42,618 nucleotides of DNA from an uncultured Methylophilus sp. (GCA_936943315.1 CAKZJM010000228.1:1-42618), one strand, 5' to 3'; shown: positions 19,826-28,682, numbered from the stretch's first letter. Made by a program: numbers and translations. The notes: generated from the sequence alone by a model not told the origin.

Positions 19826-20302
19826 TTATGCGTCTGGCTGCTTGAAACTATCCAGCATTAACAGGCCCACACCCACACAGATTGCACTATCAGCCACATT
19901 AAAAGCAGGCCAAGCCCATTGCTGATAATAAAACAGCAAAAAATCCACGACATAGCCCAGCGTCAGCCGGTCATACAAATTACCCAGCGCGCCGCCTAAT
20001 ACCAGTGCCAGGCCAAAGCAGAACAGTTTTTTTTCGGGGTGTTTAACCAGCAAATAAACCATCACTGCCGATGCCAGTGTAGAGACCGCCGTAAAAAAAC
20101 CATGTTGCCAGCCACCAGCATCCGCCAGAAAGCTGAAAGCCGCGCCGGTATTGTGATAGCGCACCAGGTCAAAAAAACTTGTCACAGGCAGATGCTCACC
20201 ATACACAAACAATTGCTGGATCACATGTTTGGTGTACAGATCGAGCGCGATCACGATCGCGCTCAACACTAACCAGGGCAACGCAGAACGCACATTACGC
20301 AT
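19826..20302 (-). CDS. lspA: lipoprotein signal peptidase (signal peptidase II)
   Basis: Aspartic inner-membrane protease that removes signal peptides from lipidated prolipoproteins. About 158 residues from the ATG at 20302, which begins MRNVRSALPWLVLSAIVIALD and overlaps the ileS stop by eight bases; an upstream frame start at 20326 would lie inside ileS. Four membrane segments are apparent. Conserved blocks are RYHNTGAAFSFL, GGALGNLYDRL (catalytic Asp about 111) and FNVADSAI (catalytic Asp about 138). The ileS-lspA pair is a standard proteobacterial arrangement. Two predicted lipoproteins encoded nearby (1569-1850 and 2351-2869) would be its substrates. Confidence 0.95.
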   Translation of the reverse strand: MRNVRSALPWLVLSAIVIALDLYTKHVIQQLFVYGEHLPVTSFFDLVRYHNTGAAFSFLADAGGWQHGFFTAVSTLASAVMVYLLVKHPEKKLFCFGLALVLGGALGNLYDRLTLGYVVDFLLFYYQQWAWPAFNVADSAICVGVGLLMLDSFKQPDA

Positions 20303-23180
20303 ATTTGCGCACTTCACCACTACCAAACAAATTGCTCACGCAACGGCCACAAATGGTCGGATGCACGGCATCACTGCCCACATCGGCACGGTAATGCCAG
20401 CAACGGTCACATTTTGCATTTGTGCTTGATTTAACATTTACCCTCACTCCCGAACCAACCTCTTTATAAACAGTTGCTCTTGAAGTGATCAGCATAAACT
20501 TCAAATCATCACCAAAGCGACTTAACGTATCAAACGTTTTGTCATCCGTGTAAATATCAAGTTCGGCTTGTAGAGAGGACCCAACGATCCCTTGCGCACG
20601 CTGCTCCTCAATACGTTTGTTTGTGATGTCTCTGAATTGCCTCAAATTGCCCCAATCATCAAGCTGAGAAGGACTCAAGCCGTGGGCTGGCAAGTCATAC
20701 CAATCCTCTTCAAACACCGTCGCGACATTATCCAGGCCTAAAGTCTGCCAGATTTCATCCGCTGTAAAGCTCAAAATAGGCGCCATCAAACGCATCATGG
20801 CATGTGTGATGTGATACAAGGCACTTTGTGCAGCACGGCGTGCATGCGAGGTTTCGCCACTGGTGTAAAGGCGATCTTTGAGGATATCAAGGTAGAAACC
20901 ACCCAAATCTTCAGAGCAGAAGCTCACGAATTTCTGCATCGCCAAATGGAACTCATACTTTCCATAGTAAGAAATATCATTTCCACTCTGATCTTTTCGT
21001 GTTGCAAGATCAAGTTGCAATTGCTCCGTAAAGTGCAAGGCATAGCGGTCAACTTCTAACCATTCATCAACGGGCAGCAGGTCTTTGCTGGCGTCGAAAT
21101 CGGCCAGGTTAGAGAGCAAAAAGCGCAAGGTGTTGCGGATACGGCGGTAACCATCGGCCACCCGTTTGAGGATCTCGTCACTGATGGTCAACTCACCAGA
21201 GTAATCGGTCGAAGCCACCCACAAGCGCAGAATATCAGCGCCGTAAGTATCCATCACCTTTTGCGGCGCCACCACGTTGCCCTTGGACTTACTCATTTTG
21301 TGACCCGCACCATCCACCACAAAACCATGCGTCAGCAGCGCTTTGTAGGGCGCATTGCCATCAATGGCGCAACCGGTCAGCAAGCTGGACTGGAACCAGC
21401 CACGGTGCTGGTCAGAGCCTTCGAGGTACAAATCAGCCACGGGCTGATGCGCCGCTTCGCGCACATTCGCCGCGGCAGACAGGCTCGCGTGATGCGCTGA
21501 ACGCACCACTGCATAATGCGTGGCGCCGGAGTCAAACCATACGTCCAGCGTATCCGTCACTTTTTTATACTGGGCTGCATTTTCAGGCGCATGTTGCGCA
21601 AGGAAAGCATCGCCATCGAGGCTGAACCAGGCTTCTATGCCCTGCTGCTCCACCTGCTTGCACATGGTTTCCAACAGCTGCATGGTGTGAGGATGCGGCT
21701 CGCCCGTTTCCTTATGCACAAAGAATGGCATAGGCACGCCCCAGTTACGCTGGCGTGACACACACCAATCCGGGCGGTTTTTGATCATGGCTTCCAGGCG
21801 GGCACGGCCCCAGCTCGGGAAGAACTGTGTGGCATCGACCGCGGTATTAGCATGTTCACGCAAGGCCTTGCCATCTTTACCGACGGAATTCATGCCGATA
21901 AACCACTGATGCGTCGCCAATTGCATCAGTGGCGTTTTGTGACGCCAGCAATGCGGGAAGCTATGGTTTAAACGGGCAGATGCAAACAGCACGCCGTTTT
22001 CCTGCAATTTAGCTAAGATCACTTTGTTGGCATCCTGACGGCTCAGGCCACGAATCTCCGCCAACTCCACCAACTCACTAGTGAAGAATTTGCCATCGCC
22101 ACCAATCAGTACACGTGGTTTCTCGTTGGGGAAGTTGGCACGCATGACCAGCCAGTCATCGTTACCATGCGCGGCGGCCGTATGCACCAGGCCAGTACCG
22201 GCCTCGGTGGTGAAGTGGTCACCGGTGATCACAGGCACCTGGCGGTTATCGAACGGGTGTTGCAAAAAGAGGCCGCGCAGGGCTTCGCCCTTGCAACTTG
22301 CCAGCACAGAAGTATTTTCTTCCGCATATCTGGCTAGGGTCTTCTCGGCCAAGTCACGCACCAGTATCAGTAAACCCTTGCTGGTCTGGATCAAATCATA
22401 TTCCAACTCAGCATTCACACTCACCGCCTGGTTGGCAGGCAAGGTCCAAGGCGTCGTCGTCCAGATCACGGCATACGCATCGCCACTCACTGTGGTGTTA
22501 AATGCGTTGCCAAGCGCCGCGTTGTCCACGACCTTGAACCCGACATCAATCGCAGGTGAATTGACATCTTCGTACTCCACCTCCGCTTCAGCCAGGGCAG
22601 AGCCGCAGTCCACGCACCAGTGCACGGGTTTGGAACCCTGGTACAAATAGCCATTCTGGTAGATGTCGCCCAGGGCGCGCATGATATCGGCCTCGGTATC
22701 AAACGCCATGGTCAGGTATGGGTGATCCCAGTCGCCCAGCACGCCCAGGCGGATAAAGTCTTTCTTCTGTTTTTCTACCTGCTCGGCGGCGTAGGCGCGG
22801 CACAGTTCACGGAACTTGGCCGGGTCTATATTCTTGCCGTGGTTTTTCTCGACCACCAGTTCAATCGGCAGGCCGTGGCAATCCCAGCCTGGCACATAAG
22901 GCGCGTCAAAACCACTCATGGTTTTGGCCTTGATGATGATGTCTTTCAGGATTTTGTTGACGGCGTGACCAATGTGAATATCACCGTTAGCGTAGGGCGG
23001 GCCATCATGCAGGATAAACGCTGGCGCACCCTTGCGCTTGGCGCGGATACGCTCGTAAACTTTGCGCTCTTGCCAGCTCTTCAACCAGGCGGGTTCGCGC
23101 TTGGAGAGGTCGCCACGCATGGGGAAGCTGGTTTCCGGTAAATTCAGTGTGTATTTTGAATCTTTGGTTTGGTCGGTCAT
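20295..23180 (-). CDS. ileS: isoleucyl-tRNA synthetase
   Basis: 961 residues; charges tRNA-Ile and edits misactivated valine. Class I signatures: PYANGDIHIGHAVNK with HIGH at 69-72, and GHKMSKSKGNV with KMSKS at 628-632. The insertion (CP1) editing domain contains WTTTPWTLPANQA (about 230-245). The C-terminal zinc finger CDRCWHYRAD...CGRCVSN is complete, as in the bacterial-type enzyme that is generally mupirocin-sensitive. It belongs to the murJ-ribF-ileS-lspA block; the stop overlaps lspA. A palindromic repeat lies in the 83-base gap to ribF. Confidence 0.97.
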   Translation of the reverse strand: MTDQTKDSKYTLNLPETSFPMRGDLSKREPAWLKSWQERKVYERIRAKRKGAPAFILHDGPPYANGDIHIGHAVNKILKDIIIKAKTMSGFDAPYVPGWDCHGLPIELVVEKNHGKNIDPAKFRELCRAYAAEQVEKQKKDFIRLGVLGDWDHPYLTMAFDTEADIMRALGDIYQNGYLYQGSKPVHWCVDCGSALAEAEVEYEDVNSPAIDVGFKVVDNAALGNAFNTTVSGDAYAVIWTTTPWTLPANQAVSVNAELEYDLIQTSKGLLILVRDLAEKTLARYAEENTSVLASCKGEALRGLFLQHPFDNRQVPVITGDHFTTEAGTGLVHTAAAHGNDDWLVMRANFPNEKPRVLIGGDGKFFTSELVELAEIRGLSRQDANKVILAKLQENGVLFASARLNHSFPHCWRHKTPLMQLATHQWFIGMNSVGKDGKALREHANTAVDATQFFPSWGRARLEAMIKNRPDWCVSRQRNWGVPMPFFVHKETGEPHPHTMQLLETMCKQVEQQGIEAWFSLDGDAFLAQHAPENAAQYKKVTDTLDVWFDSGATHYAVVRSAHHASLSAAANVREAAHQPVADLYLEGSDQHRGWFQSSLLTGCAIDGNAPYKALLTHGFVVDGAGHKMSKSKGNVVAPQKVMDTYGADILRLWVASTDYSGELTISDEILKRVADGYRRIRNTLRFLLSNLADFDASKDLLPVDEWLEVDRYALHFTEQLQLDLATRKDQSGNDISYYGKYEFHLAMQKFVSFCSEDLGGFYLDILKDRLYTSGETSHARRAAQSALYHITHAMMRLMAPILSFTADEIWQTLGLDNVATVFEEDWYDLPAHGLSPSQLDDWGNLRQFRDITNKRIEEQRAQGIVGSSLQAELDIYTDDKTFDTLSRFGDDLKFMLITSRATVYKEVGSGVRVNVKSSTNAKCDRCWHYRADVGSDAVHPTICGRCVSNLFGSGEVRKYA

Positions 23181-23199
23181 TTAACAATCCATATTTAAA

Positions 23200-23283
23200 C
23201 CGCCGATAAACGCAGATGCACGCCGATAAAACCCTCTATCAAAGTATAGAAGGCTATCGGCGTTTATCCGCGTGTATCGGCGG
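23200..23283. repeat. 84-base palindromic repeat element between ribF and ileS
   Basis: The element contains CGCCGATAAA twice in direct order (23201 and 23221) and its complement-type TATCGGCG twice (23255 and 23275), each pair exactly 20 bases apart. The outermost nine bases CCGCCGATA (23200-23208) pair with TATCGGCGG (23275-23283); inner arms CGCCGATA (23221-23228) pair with TATCGGCG (23255-23262); a small TCTAT/ATAGA stem forms the tip. The left end starts 20 bases after the ileS start on the non-coding side, and the right end encodes the last residues of RibF. It looks like a dispersed REP/MITE-like palindrome. Confidence 0.7.
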
Positions 23284-24166
23284 TAAAGTAATTCTTTGCC
23301 TGCAAGGCATCCAGCGCAATTTGCGCTTTCAGGGCATCCAGTCCGGCAAACTTTTGTTCGTCGCGCAGTTTATGAAAAAACTGCACATGCACATGCTGAT
23401 CATACAGATCACCATTAAAATCAAACACATGCACTTCAAGTTTGAGTTTGGGGATGCCTTCGAGCGTTGGGCGGTTGCCCAAATTGGCCACCGCCGGTAA
23501 ATTGTTCAATTTTACCGCATAAACCCCTGTCAGTGCAGGCCGCTCGTGGCGCATGTGCACATTGGCGGTGGGAAAGCCAAGCTGACGGCCAAGTTTGGCC
23601 CCATGCACCACTTTGCCGCTGATGCTGTAAGGGCGACCCAGCAGGGTTTGCGCCTTGACCAGCTCACCCGCTGCCAGCGCATCACGCACCAATGTGCTGG
23701 AAACACGCTCGCCATGCAATTGCACCTCAGGTAATGGAATCACATTAAAGCCGTTTTCAACCAGGGTGTGTACCGACCCGGCCCGTTTGGCCCCAAAACA
23801 GAAATCTTCACCCACCATCACCACATTGGCGTTGAGCTGCTCACGCAGCACCTGCATAAACGCGGCGGGGCTTTGCGCAGCAAACGCCTTGTTAAAACGC
23901 TGCACGTAGACATGTTGCACCCCGCACTCGGCAAAATATTCCAGCTTCTCGCGCATGGAAGCCAGGCGTGCTGGGGCATTTTGCGGCATGAAGAACTCGC
24001 GTGGATGCGGTTCAAACGTCATCACCGCGGGCGTGATTTTATAGGTATCCGTGAAAGCAATCAGCTGGCGCAACAAGGCCTGGTGCCCCAGATGCATGCC
24101 ATCAAAATTACCAATGGCAATGGCTTGAGGCGTCGATGATGCTGGAATATGCCGAAATATCTTCAC
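23264..24166 (-). CDS. ribF: bifunctional riboflavin kinase / FAD synthetase
   Basis: 300 residues. The N-terminal adenylyltransferase half carries AIGNFDGMHLGHQALL (nucleotide-binding HxGH-like motif, about 17-32) and VMTFEPHPREFF. VVMVGEDFCFGAKRAG lies about residue 110. The C-terminal riboflavin kinase half has GRPYSISGKVVHGAKLGRQL and GFPTANVHM with the TAN motif. It makes FMN from riboflavin and then FAD. The start is GTG at 24166, overlapping the murJ stop by four bases (GTGA), a tight coupling. The last residues TADTRG and the stop are encoded by the palindromic repeat at 23200-23283, so the original C-terminus may have been changed by its insertion. Confidence 0.95.
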   Translation of the reverse strand: MKIFRHIPASSTPQAIAIGNFDGMHLGHQALLRQLIAFTDTYKITPAVMTFEPHPREFFMPQNAPARLASMREKLEYFAECGVQHVYVQRFNKAFAAQSPAAFMQVLREQLNANVVMVGEDFCFGAKRAGSVHTLVENGFNVIPLPEVQLHGERVSSTLVRDALAAGELVKAQTLLGRPYSISGKVVHGAKLGRQLGFPTANVHMRHERPALTGVYAVKLNNLPAVANLGNRPTLEGIPKLKLEVHVFDFNGDLYDQHVHVQFFHKLRDEQKFAGLDALKAQIALDALQAKNYFTADTRG

Positions 24167-25707
24167 TTGGACACCCGTTTCATAAAGTCTCGCGGCCTAA
24201 ACCCTAACACCCCTAGTGCCGCAAAATACACACTCATCCCTAGCACGACCACACCCGCCAGATGCACCATGCGGTTGAGGGTAGGCATGGCCAGCCAGTC
24301 ACCAGACCAGGTTGCGGCCGCATGGAGTGACAGTGCCATGACGGTAACCGCCACCACCAACTTGAACAGGAATAGCAACCAACCTGCCTGAGGTTTAAAA
24401 GCACCCGATTTTTGCAAGGTGACCCACAGTAAAGTGGCATTCAGGCATGCGCCCAGGCCGACAGCCAATGCCAAGCCCGCGTGTTGCAACGAGGTAAACT
24501 TCAGAAAGCAAATGTTCATCAACTGCGTCATCACCAGGGTGAAAATAGCGATTTTGACTGGTGTTTTCACGTTTTGGCGGGCATAAAACCCAGGGGCCAG
24601 TACTTTCACCATAATCAGGCCCAGCAGGCTCAGGCTATAAGCGATCAATGCCCGCTCGGTTTGTGCGACATCTACCGGTGTGAATTTGCCGTAATAAAAC
24701 AGGCTGGCGACCAAGGGTTTTGAGAGCACCGCCATGGCCACCGCAGCCGGAATCGCCAGCATAAAAGTTAGGCGCAAGCCCCAGTCCAGCAGCAGCGAAA
24801 ACTCAGTACTGGATTTATCGACGTGCGCCTTGGATAAACTGGGCAGTAGGATGGTGCCCAACGCAACACCAAGCACACCCGTTGGGAATTCCATCAGGCG
24901 ATCGGCATAATAGAGCCAAGAGACACTGCCAGTTGGCATAAACGAAGCAAAAATATTGTTCAATACAATGGAGATTTGCGCGACAGACACACCAAAAATG
25001 GCAGGTCCCATCAGCTTGAGGATACGGCGCACGCCTTCGTCTTGCAGATTCAGCTCATAGCGCGGCAACATGCCAATCTCTTGCAGATAAGGTAACTGGT
25101 ATAGCAACTGGATAATGCCGCCGACAAACACGGCCCAGGCCAATACATAGACCGAGTTGTGAAAATGTGGCGCCACAAACAGGGCGGCAGTAATAAAACT
25201 CACATTGAGCCACACGGGCGTAAACGCGGGCACCTGAAACTTACTGAAAGCATTGAGCACACCCCCGGCCATCGATACCAGCGAAATAAACAAGATATAA
25301 GGAAAGGTAATGCGCAATAGCTCAGTGGTCAGGGCAAACTTGGTCGGGTCATGCACAAAACCAGGCGAAGTCAGGCGCACAATGAGGGGGGCAGCCAGCA
25401 TGCCGACAATGGTAATCGCCACCAGAAACAAACCCAGCAAACTGGAGACATGGTTAATCAGGGCTTTGGTCGCTTCGGGCGTGCGTTGTTTGCGATACTC
25501 GGAGAGAATGGGCACAAACGCCTGGCTGAATGCGCCCTCCCCTGAAATGCGGCGCAACAGGTTGGGGATTTTAAACGCGACAAAGAAGGCATCGGTCGCC
25601 ATGCCCGCACCAAAAATGCGTGCAATCAGCGTGTCACGTACAAACCCCAGCAAGCGCGAGATAAACGTCATGCCACCCACGGTGGCCAGTGCTTTGAGCA
25701 AATTCAT
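24163..25707 (-). CDS. murJ: lipid II flippase MurJ
   Basis: Inner-membrane MOP-superfamily flippase that moves lipid II across the membrane for peptidoglycan synthesis. From the ATG at 25707 it has 514 residues and about 14 membrane helices. MNLLKALATVGGMTFISRLL and FVRDTLIARIFGAGMATDAF are the classic N-terminus; a longer open frame reaching 25806 adds 33 residues unlike the family, so I rejected it. Conserved charged positions are visible in RISGEGAFSQAFVP and in YADRLMEFPTGVLGVALGT. It heads the murJ-ribF-ileS-lspA block and is divergent from rpsT, the usual proteobacterial layout. Confidence 0.95.
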   Translation of the reverse strand: MNLLKALATVGGMTFISRLLGFVRDTLIARIFGAGMATDAFFVAFKIPNLLRRISGEGAFSQAFVPILSEYRKQRTPEATKALINHVSSLLGLFLVAITIVGMLAAPLIVRLTSPGFVHDPTKFALTTELLRITFPYILFISLVSMAGGVLNAFSKFQVPAFTPVWLNVSFITAALFVAPHFHNSVYVLAWAVFVGGIIQLLYQLPYLQEIGMLPRYELNLQDEGVRRILKLMGPAIFGVSVAQISIVLNNIFASFMPTGSVSWLYYADRLMEFPTGVLGVALGTILLPSLSKAHVDKSSTEFSLLLDWGLRLTFMLAIPAAVAMAVLSKPLVASLFYYGKFTPVDVAQTERALIAYSLSLLGLIMVKVLAPGFYARQNVKTPVKIAIFTLVMTQLMNICFLKFTSLQHAGLALAVGLGACLNATLLWVTLQKSGAFKPQAGWLLFLFKLVVAVTVMALSLHAAATWSGDWLAMPTLNRMVHLAGVVVLGMSVYFAALGVLGFRPRDFMKRVSK

Positions 25708-25836
25708 AAATGATGGAAAATTGGCGCCTTGGATTGTTTTTGGCAGCTTATGCCAGCAGCATGCCGCCAGCAGATTAAAAAGTTGGGCGATTTTACCATG
25801 CAGCAAGAATCAATCGACGAAAATGCGTTTTTAATA

Positions 25837-25865
25837 TTGCAAAAACAAAGCAAAAACAGTATGAT
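25837..25865 (+). promoter_or_regulatory. sigma-70-type promoter of rpsT
   Basis: -35 TTGCAA (25837-25842), a 17-base spacer and -10 TATGAT (25860-25865). The start codon is at 25915, giving a leader of about 43 bases. This is close to consensus, as expected for a ribosomal protein gene. Confidence 0.7.
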
Positions 25866-25914
25866 GCACGGTTTCGTATCACACCCCTTTTGAAAGTTAC
25901 AGGATAAAACGAAT

Positions 25915-26301
25915 ATGGCAAATACCGCACAAGCCCGCAAACGCGCGCGCCAATCCGTCAAAGTAAACGCGCACAATGCTGCGTTGCGTTCAACTTTGCG
26001 TACTGCGATCAAAAAAGTAATCAAAGCGATTCAATCTGGTGACAAGGCTGCTGCTGTGGCTTCTTACCAGGAAAATGTGAGCGTGATCGACCGTATCGCT
26101 GACAAGAAAATCATCCACAAAAACAAAGCTGCTCGTCATAAGAGCCGTCTGACTGCTGCGATCAAGGCATTGTCCGGTGACGCACCAGCCACTTTGACTT
26201 CTGTGAAAAAAGCCGCTGCGCCTAAAGCGAAAGCGACTAAAGCAGAAGCTGCACCAGCTAAAAAAGCTGCTAAGCCTCGTGCCAAAAAAGCCGCTGAATA
26301 A
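25915..26301 (+). CDS. rpsT: 30S ribosomal protein S20 with extended Ala/Lys-rich C-terminus
   Basis: 128 residues. Residues 1-88 are standard S20: MANTAQARKRARQSVKVNAH, then RTAIKKVIKAI, and NKAARHKSRLTAAIKAL; it binds 16S rRNA early in small-subunit assembly. Ordinary S20 proteins have about 87 residues. Here about 40 further residues, nearly all Ala and Lys with a few Pro and Thr (for example KAAAPKAKATKAEAAPAKKA), extend the chain, likely disordered and strongly basic. A good promoter precedes it and a strong terminator follows. The gene is divergent from murJ. Confidence 0.95.
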   Translation: MANTAQARKRARQSVKVNAHNAALRSTLRTAIKKVIKAIQSGDKAAAVASYQENVSVIDRIADKKIIHKNKAARHKSRLTAAIKALSGDAPATLTSVKKAAAPKAKATKAEAAPAKKAAKPRAKKAAE

Positions 26302-26326
26302 TTTCAGTAGGGGTGCGTACTAAAAG

Positions 26327-26352
26327 AGCCGGACAGATGTCCGGCTTTTTTA
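26327..26352 (+). terminator. intrinsic terminator of rpsT
   Basis: AGCCGGACA (26327-26335), loop GA, TGTCCGGCT (26338-26346), then a T-run to 26352. Textbook form. Confidence 0.92.
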
Positions 26353-26460
26353 TTGTTTAAATCTGCCCGCTTTTGAGTGCCTGTCAATCCGCCTTGCTGA
26401 TACCATGGTGCTTAAACGTGTAGACACTTCACGTATTCACCGTATTTGAAGGAGCATGCC

Positions 26461-26925
26461 TTGAGCTTTATCGAAAAAAACCTTCTTGAGAATGAGGCCG
26501 TGATTTATCGCGCCCATGTCCACTGGATTATTTTTCTGAATACCTTTTTATACTTACTGTTGAGCGTTTTGGCCTGCGCATTTAACCTGCGCCAGGCGGA
26601 ACCCAGCCAATTTCTGTGGGCAATCTGCCTGCTCAGCCTGTTACTAGCACTCATCGCCGCCATTAGCAGCTATATCCACTACAAAACGTCTGAGTTTGCC
26701 ATCACCAATAAACGCGTCCTGATCAAGGTTGGCTTTATCAGACGGCATTCTTTGGAGGTGCTTCTGCATAAAGTAGAAGGGATTGGCGTCAATCAAAGCA
26801 TTCTGGGCCGAATATTAGGCTTTGGCACCATTACCGTCACCGGGACAGGCGGCACCAAAGAAACGTTTGACCGCATTGCGTCACCACTTGAATTCAGAAA
26901 ACAGGTGCAAGCCAATCTGTCATGA
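26461..26925 (+). CDS. PH-domain (YdbS/YdbT-like) membrane protein
   Basis: 154 residues from a TTG at 26461, chosen because AAGGAG lies six bases upstream and the resulting N-terminus MSFIEKNLLENEAVIYRAHVHW is the typical one; a TTG 15 bases further upstream lies before that site. Two hydrophobic segments (about residues 24-42 and 50-72) form a membrane hairpin. A bacterial PH-like domain (about 78-150) follows, with YKTSEFAITNKRVLIKVGFI, RRHSLEVLLHKVEGIGVNQS and LGRILGFGTITVTGTGG. Function unknown; the family is thought to act at membranes. It stands alone between the rpsT terminator and a bidirectional terminator shared with purK. Confidence 0.8.
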   Translation: MSFIEKNLLENEAVIYRAHVHWIIFLNTFLYLLLSVLACAFNLRQAEPSQFLWAICLLSLLLALIAAISSYIHYKTSEFAITNKRVLIKVGFIRRHSLEVLLHKVEGIGVNQSILGRILGFGTITVTGTGGTKETFDRIASPLEFRKQVQANLS

Positions 26926-26950
26926 GGCTGAGTGATGGCAGGTAAATAAC

Positions 26951-26976
26951 AAAAAGCCCGGATGTCCGGGCTTTTT
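26951..26976. terminator. bidirectional terminator between the PH-domain gene and purK
   Basis: A perfect 12-base inverted repeat with a 2-base loop (AAAAAGCCCGGA, TG, and its complement), with A-runs and T-runs on both sides, serves both convergent genes. Confidence 0.92.
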
Positions 26977-27015
26977 GTTGATGCATCGCGCAAAGGATGC
27001 GTGCCTGATGCTCAG

Positions 27016-28164
27016 TTATTCACCAATATGTAATTCGCTACGCGCTACTTTGGCGATGTTGAGCACAGACTCCGCATGATCGCCAATCACGGTGAAATGA
27101 CCCATCTTGCGGCCTTTGCGCGGCTCATGTTTGCCATACAAATGCATTTTGAGATTGCCGTGGACAAAGGCTTTGTCCCATGCTGGCTCAACTTGCTTGC
27201 CAGTGTAGAGCCAGCTATCGCCCAGGATATTCACCATGACCGCATTGCTATGCAGCGCTGGACTGCCTAATGCCTGACCGGTAATCACACGGACTTGCTG
27301 TTCAAACTGGTTAGTGACACAGGCATCAATGGTGTAATGGCCTGAGTTATGTGGGCGCGGTGCAATTTCATTGACCAGTAACTGGTTGCCGACCACAAAA
27401 AACTCCACACCGAGCACACCTACATAATTGAGTTTGGTGGCGAGTTTTTTGGCCAGCTCCTGCGCATTGGCCTTGATCACTTCAGAGCAGCGCGCCGGGG
27501 CGATACTGATATCGAGAATGCCATTCAAATGGCTGTTTTCTGCGGTCGGAAACGCGGCAACATTGCCGTGCACATCGCGCGCCAGCACCACTGATACTTC
27601 CAGATCCAATGGCAGCATTTTTTCCAATACACAGACTTCCTGTTTGAAACCCTGGAATGCCGCCACCGCCTGCTCGCGGTTGGCAACACGCGCCTGGCCT
27701 TTACCATCGTAACCAAAGCGGGCTACTTTGAGCACGGCCGGATACATCTCGCCATCGGCAGGTAAATCACTTTCAGCCATCACCGGCACAAACGGCCCCA
27801 CCGGCAGACCCGCCTCTTTGAAGAAAGTTTTTTCTTTGACCCGGTGCTGCGCAATCGCGACGGCATCGGCACTGGGATGCACCACGGTAGACTTGGCCAA
27901 CGTGGCGAGCGTTTGAGCAGGTACGTTTTCAAACTCGGTAGAAATCGCCTGGCACGTCTCGGCCATGGTTTTCAACGCGGCTGCATCATCATAAGCGGCA
28001 CATAAATGCACATCGGCAATCATGCCGGCCGGGCTGTTTTTATCCGGATCGAGCACCGTGACTTTATACCCCATCTCGTGGGCAGCAATCACGAAAAAAC
28101 GGCCCAGCTGGCCGCCACCTAACATGCCTAGCATGGCTGAGGGTTGAATCAGAGAGGATGTCAT
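27016..28164 (-). CDS. purK: N5-carboxyaminoimidazole ribonucleotide synthase
   Basis: 382 residues; ATP-grasp enzyme that carboxylates AIR to N5-CAIR in purine synthesis, feeding PurE. MLGMLGGGQLGRFFVIAA begins the nucleotide-fold N-domain. ATP-grasp segments follow: YPAVLKVARFGYDGKGQARV, SVVLARDVHGNVAAFPTAEN and GVEFFVVGNQLLVNEIAPRP with HNSGHYTIDAC. The start overlaps the purE stop by four bases (ATGA), so the two enzymes of this step are translationally coupled. A bidirectional terminator ends the transcript. Confidence 0.95.
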   Translation of the reverse strand: MTSSLIQPSAMLGMLGGGQLGRFFVIAAHEMGYKVTVLDPDKNSPAGMIADVHLCAAYDDAAALKTMAETCQAISTEFENVPAQTLATLAKSTVVHPSADAVAIAQHRVKEKTFFKEAGLPVGPFVPVMAESDLPADGEMYPAVLKVARFGYDGKGQARVANREQAVAAFQGFKQEVCVLEKMLPLDLEVSVVLARDVHGNVAAFPTAENSHLNGILDISIAPARCSEVIKANAQELAKKLATKLNYVGVLGVEFFVVGNQLLVNEIAPRPHNSGHYTIDACVTNQFEQQVRVITGQALGSPALHSNAVMVNILGDSWLYTGKQVEPAWDKAFVHGNLKMHLYGKHEPRKGRKMGHFTVIGDHAESVLNIAKVARSELHIGE

Positions 28165-28655
28165 GGCTTTTCGCTTAACTCCATTGCGTGTACTTTTTCG
28201 GCTTGTTTAGTGCGGAAGGCAGCCAGCTTGTCAGCCAGGGCCTGATCCTGATTTGCCAGCATCGCCACGGCAAACAACCCGGCATTGGCGGCGCCAGCAT
28301 CGCCAATGGCGAAGGTCGCCACGGGGATGCCTTTAGGCATTTGTACGATAGACAGCAGGGAATCTTGCCCTTGCAGGTGCTTGGAAGGCACAGGCACCCC
28401 CAATACCGGCAACGTCGTTTTCGCTGCCACCATGCCTGGCAAGTGCGCAGCGCCACCGGCACCGGCAATAATCACCTGATAGCCATTGCTGGCAGCAGAT
28501 TCCGCAAACTGGAACATCAGGTCTGGCGTCCTGTGGGCAGACACGACTCGCGCCTCATAGGCCACGCCAAAATCGGCCAGCATTTGCGCGGCATTCTTCA
28601 TCACCGGCCAATCACTGTCCGACCCCATAATAATGGCTACCAAAGGTTTACTCAT
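28161..28655 (-). CDS. purE: N5-carboxyaminoimidazole ribonucleotide mutase
   Basis: 164 residues from the ATG at 28655; MSKPLVAIIMGSDSDWPVMK is the standard N-terminus, and AAAGG lies upstream. A TTG eight codons earlier was rejected. Signatures: GSDSDWPVM, RVVSAHRTPD (catalytic His) and IAGAGGAAHLPGMVA. It moves the carboxylate of N5-CAIR to give CAIR. A 16-base perfect palindrome lies 12 bases before the start codon. Confidence 0.95.
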   Translation of the reverse strand: MSKPLVAIIMGSDSDWPVMKNAAQMLADFGVAYEARVVSAHRTPDLMFQFAESAASNGYQVIIAGAGGAAHLPGMVAAKTTLPVLGVPVPSKHLQGQDSLLSIVQMPKGIPVATFAIGDAGAANAGLFAVAMLANQDQALADKLAAFRTKQAEKVHAMELSEKP

Positions 28656-28666
28656 ACAATTGCCTT

Positions 28667-28682
28667 TAATTGAATTCAATTA
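28667..28682 (-). promoter_or_regulatory. 16-base perfect palindrome upstream of purE
   Basis: TAATTGAATTCAATTA is self-complementary over 16 bases and lies 12 bases before the purE start codon, across the expected ribosome-loading region. It does not match the E. coli PurR operator. It could be an operator or simply AT-rich leader. Confidence 0.35.

Noticed and set aside
25708..25806. N-terminal extension of murJ to 25806
   Set aside because: The 33 extra residues are not MurJ-like, and the standard N-terminus starts at 25707.
26446..26460. TTG start at 26446 for the PH-domain protein
   Set aside because: The AAGGAG ribosome-binding site lies just after it and fits the TTG at 26461.
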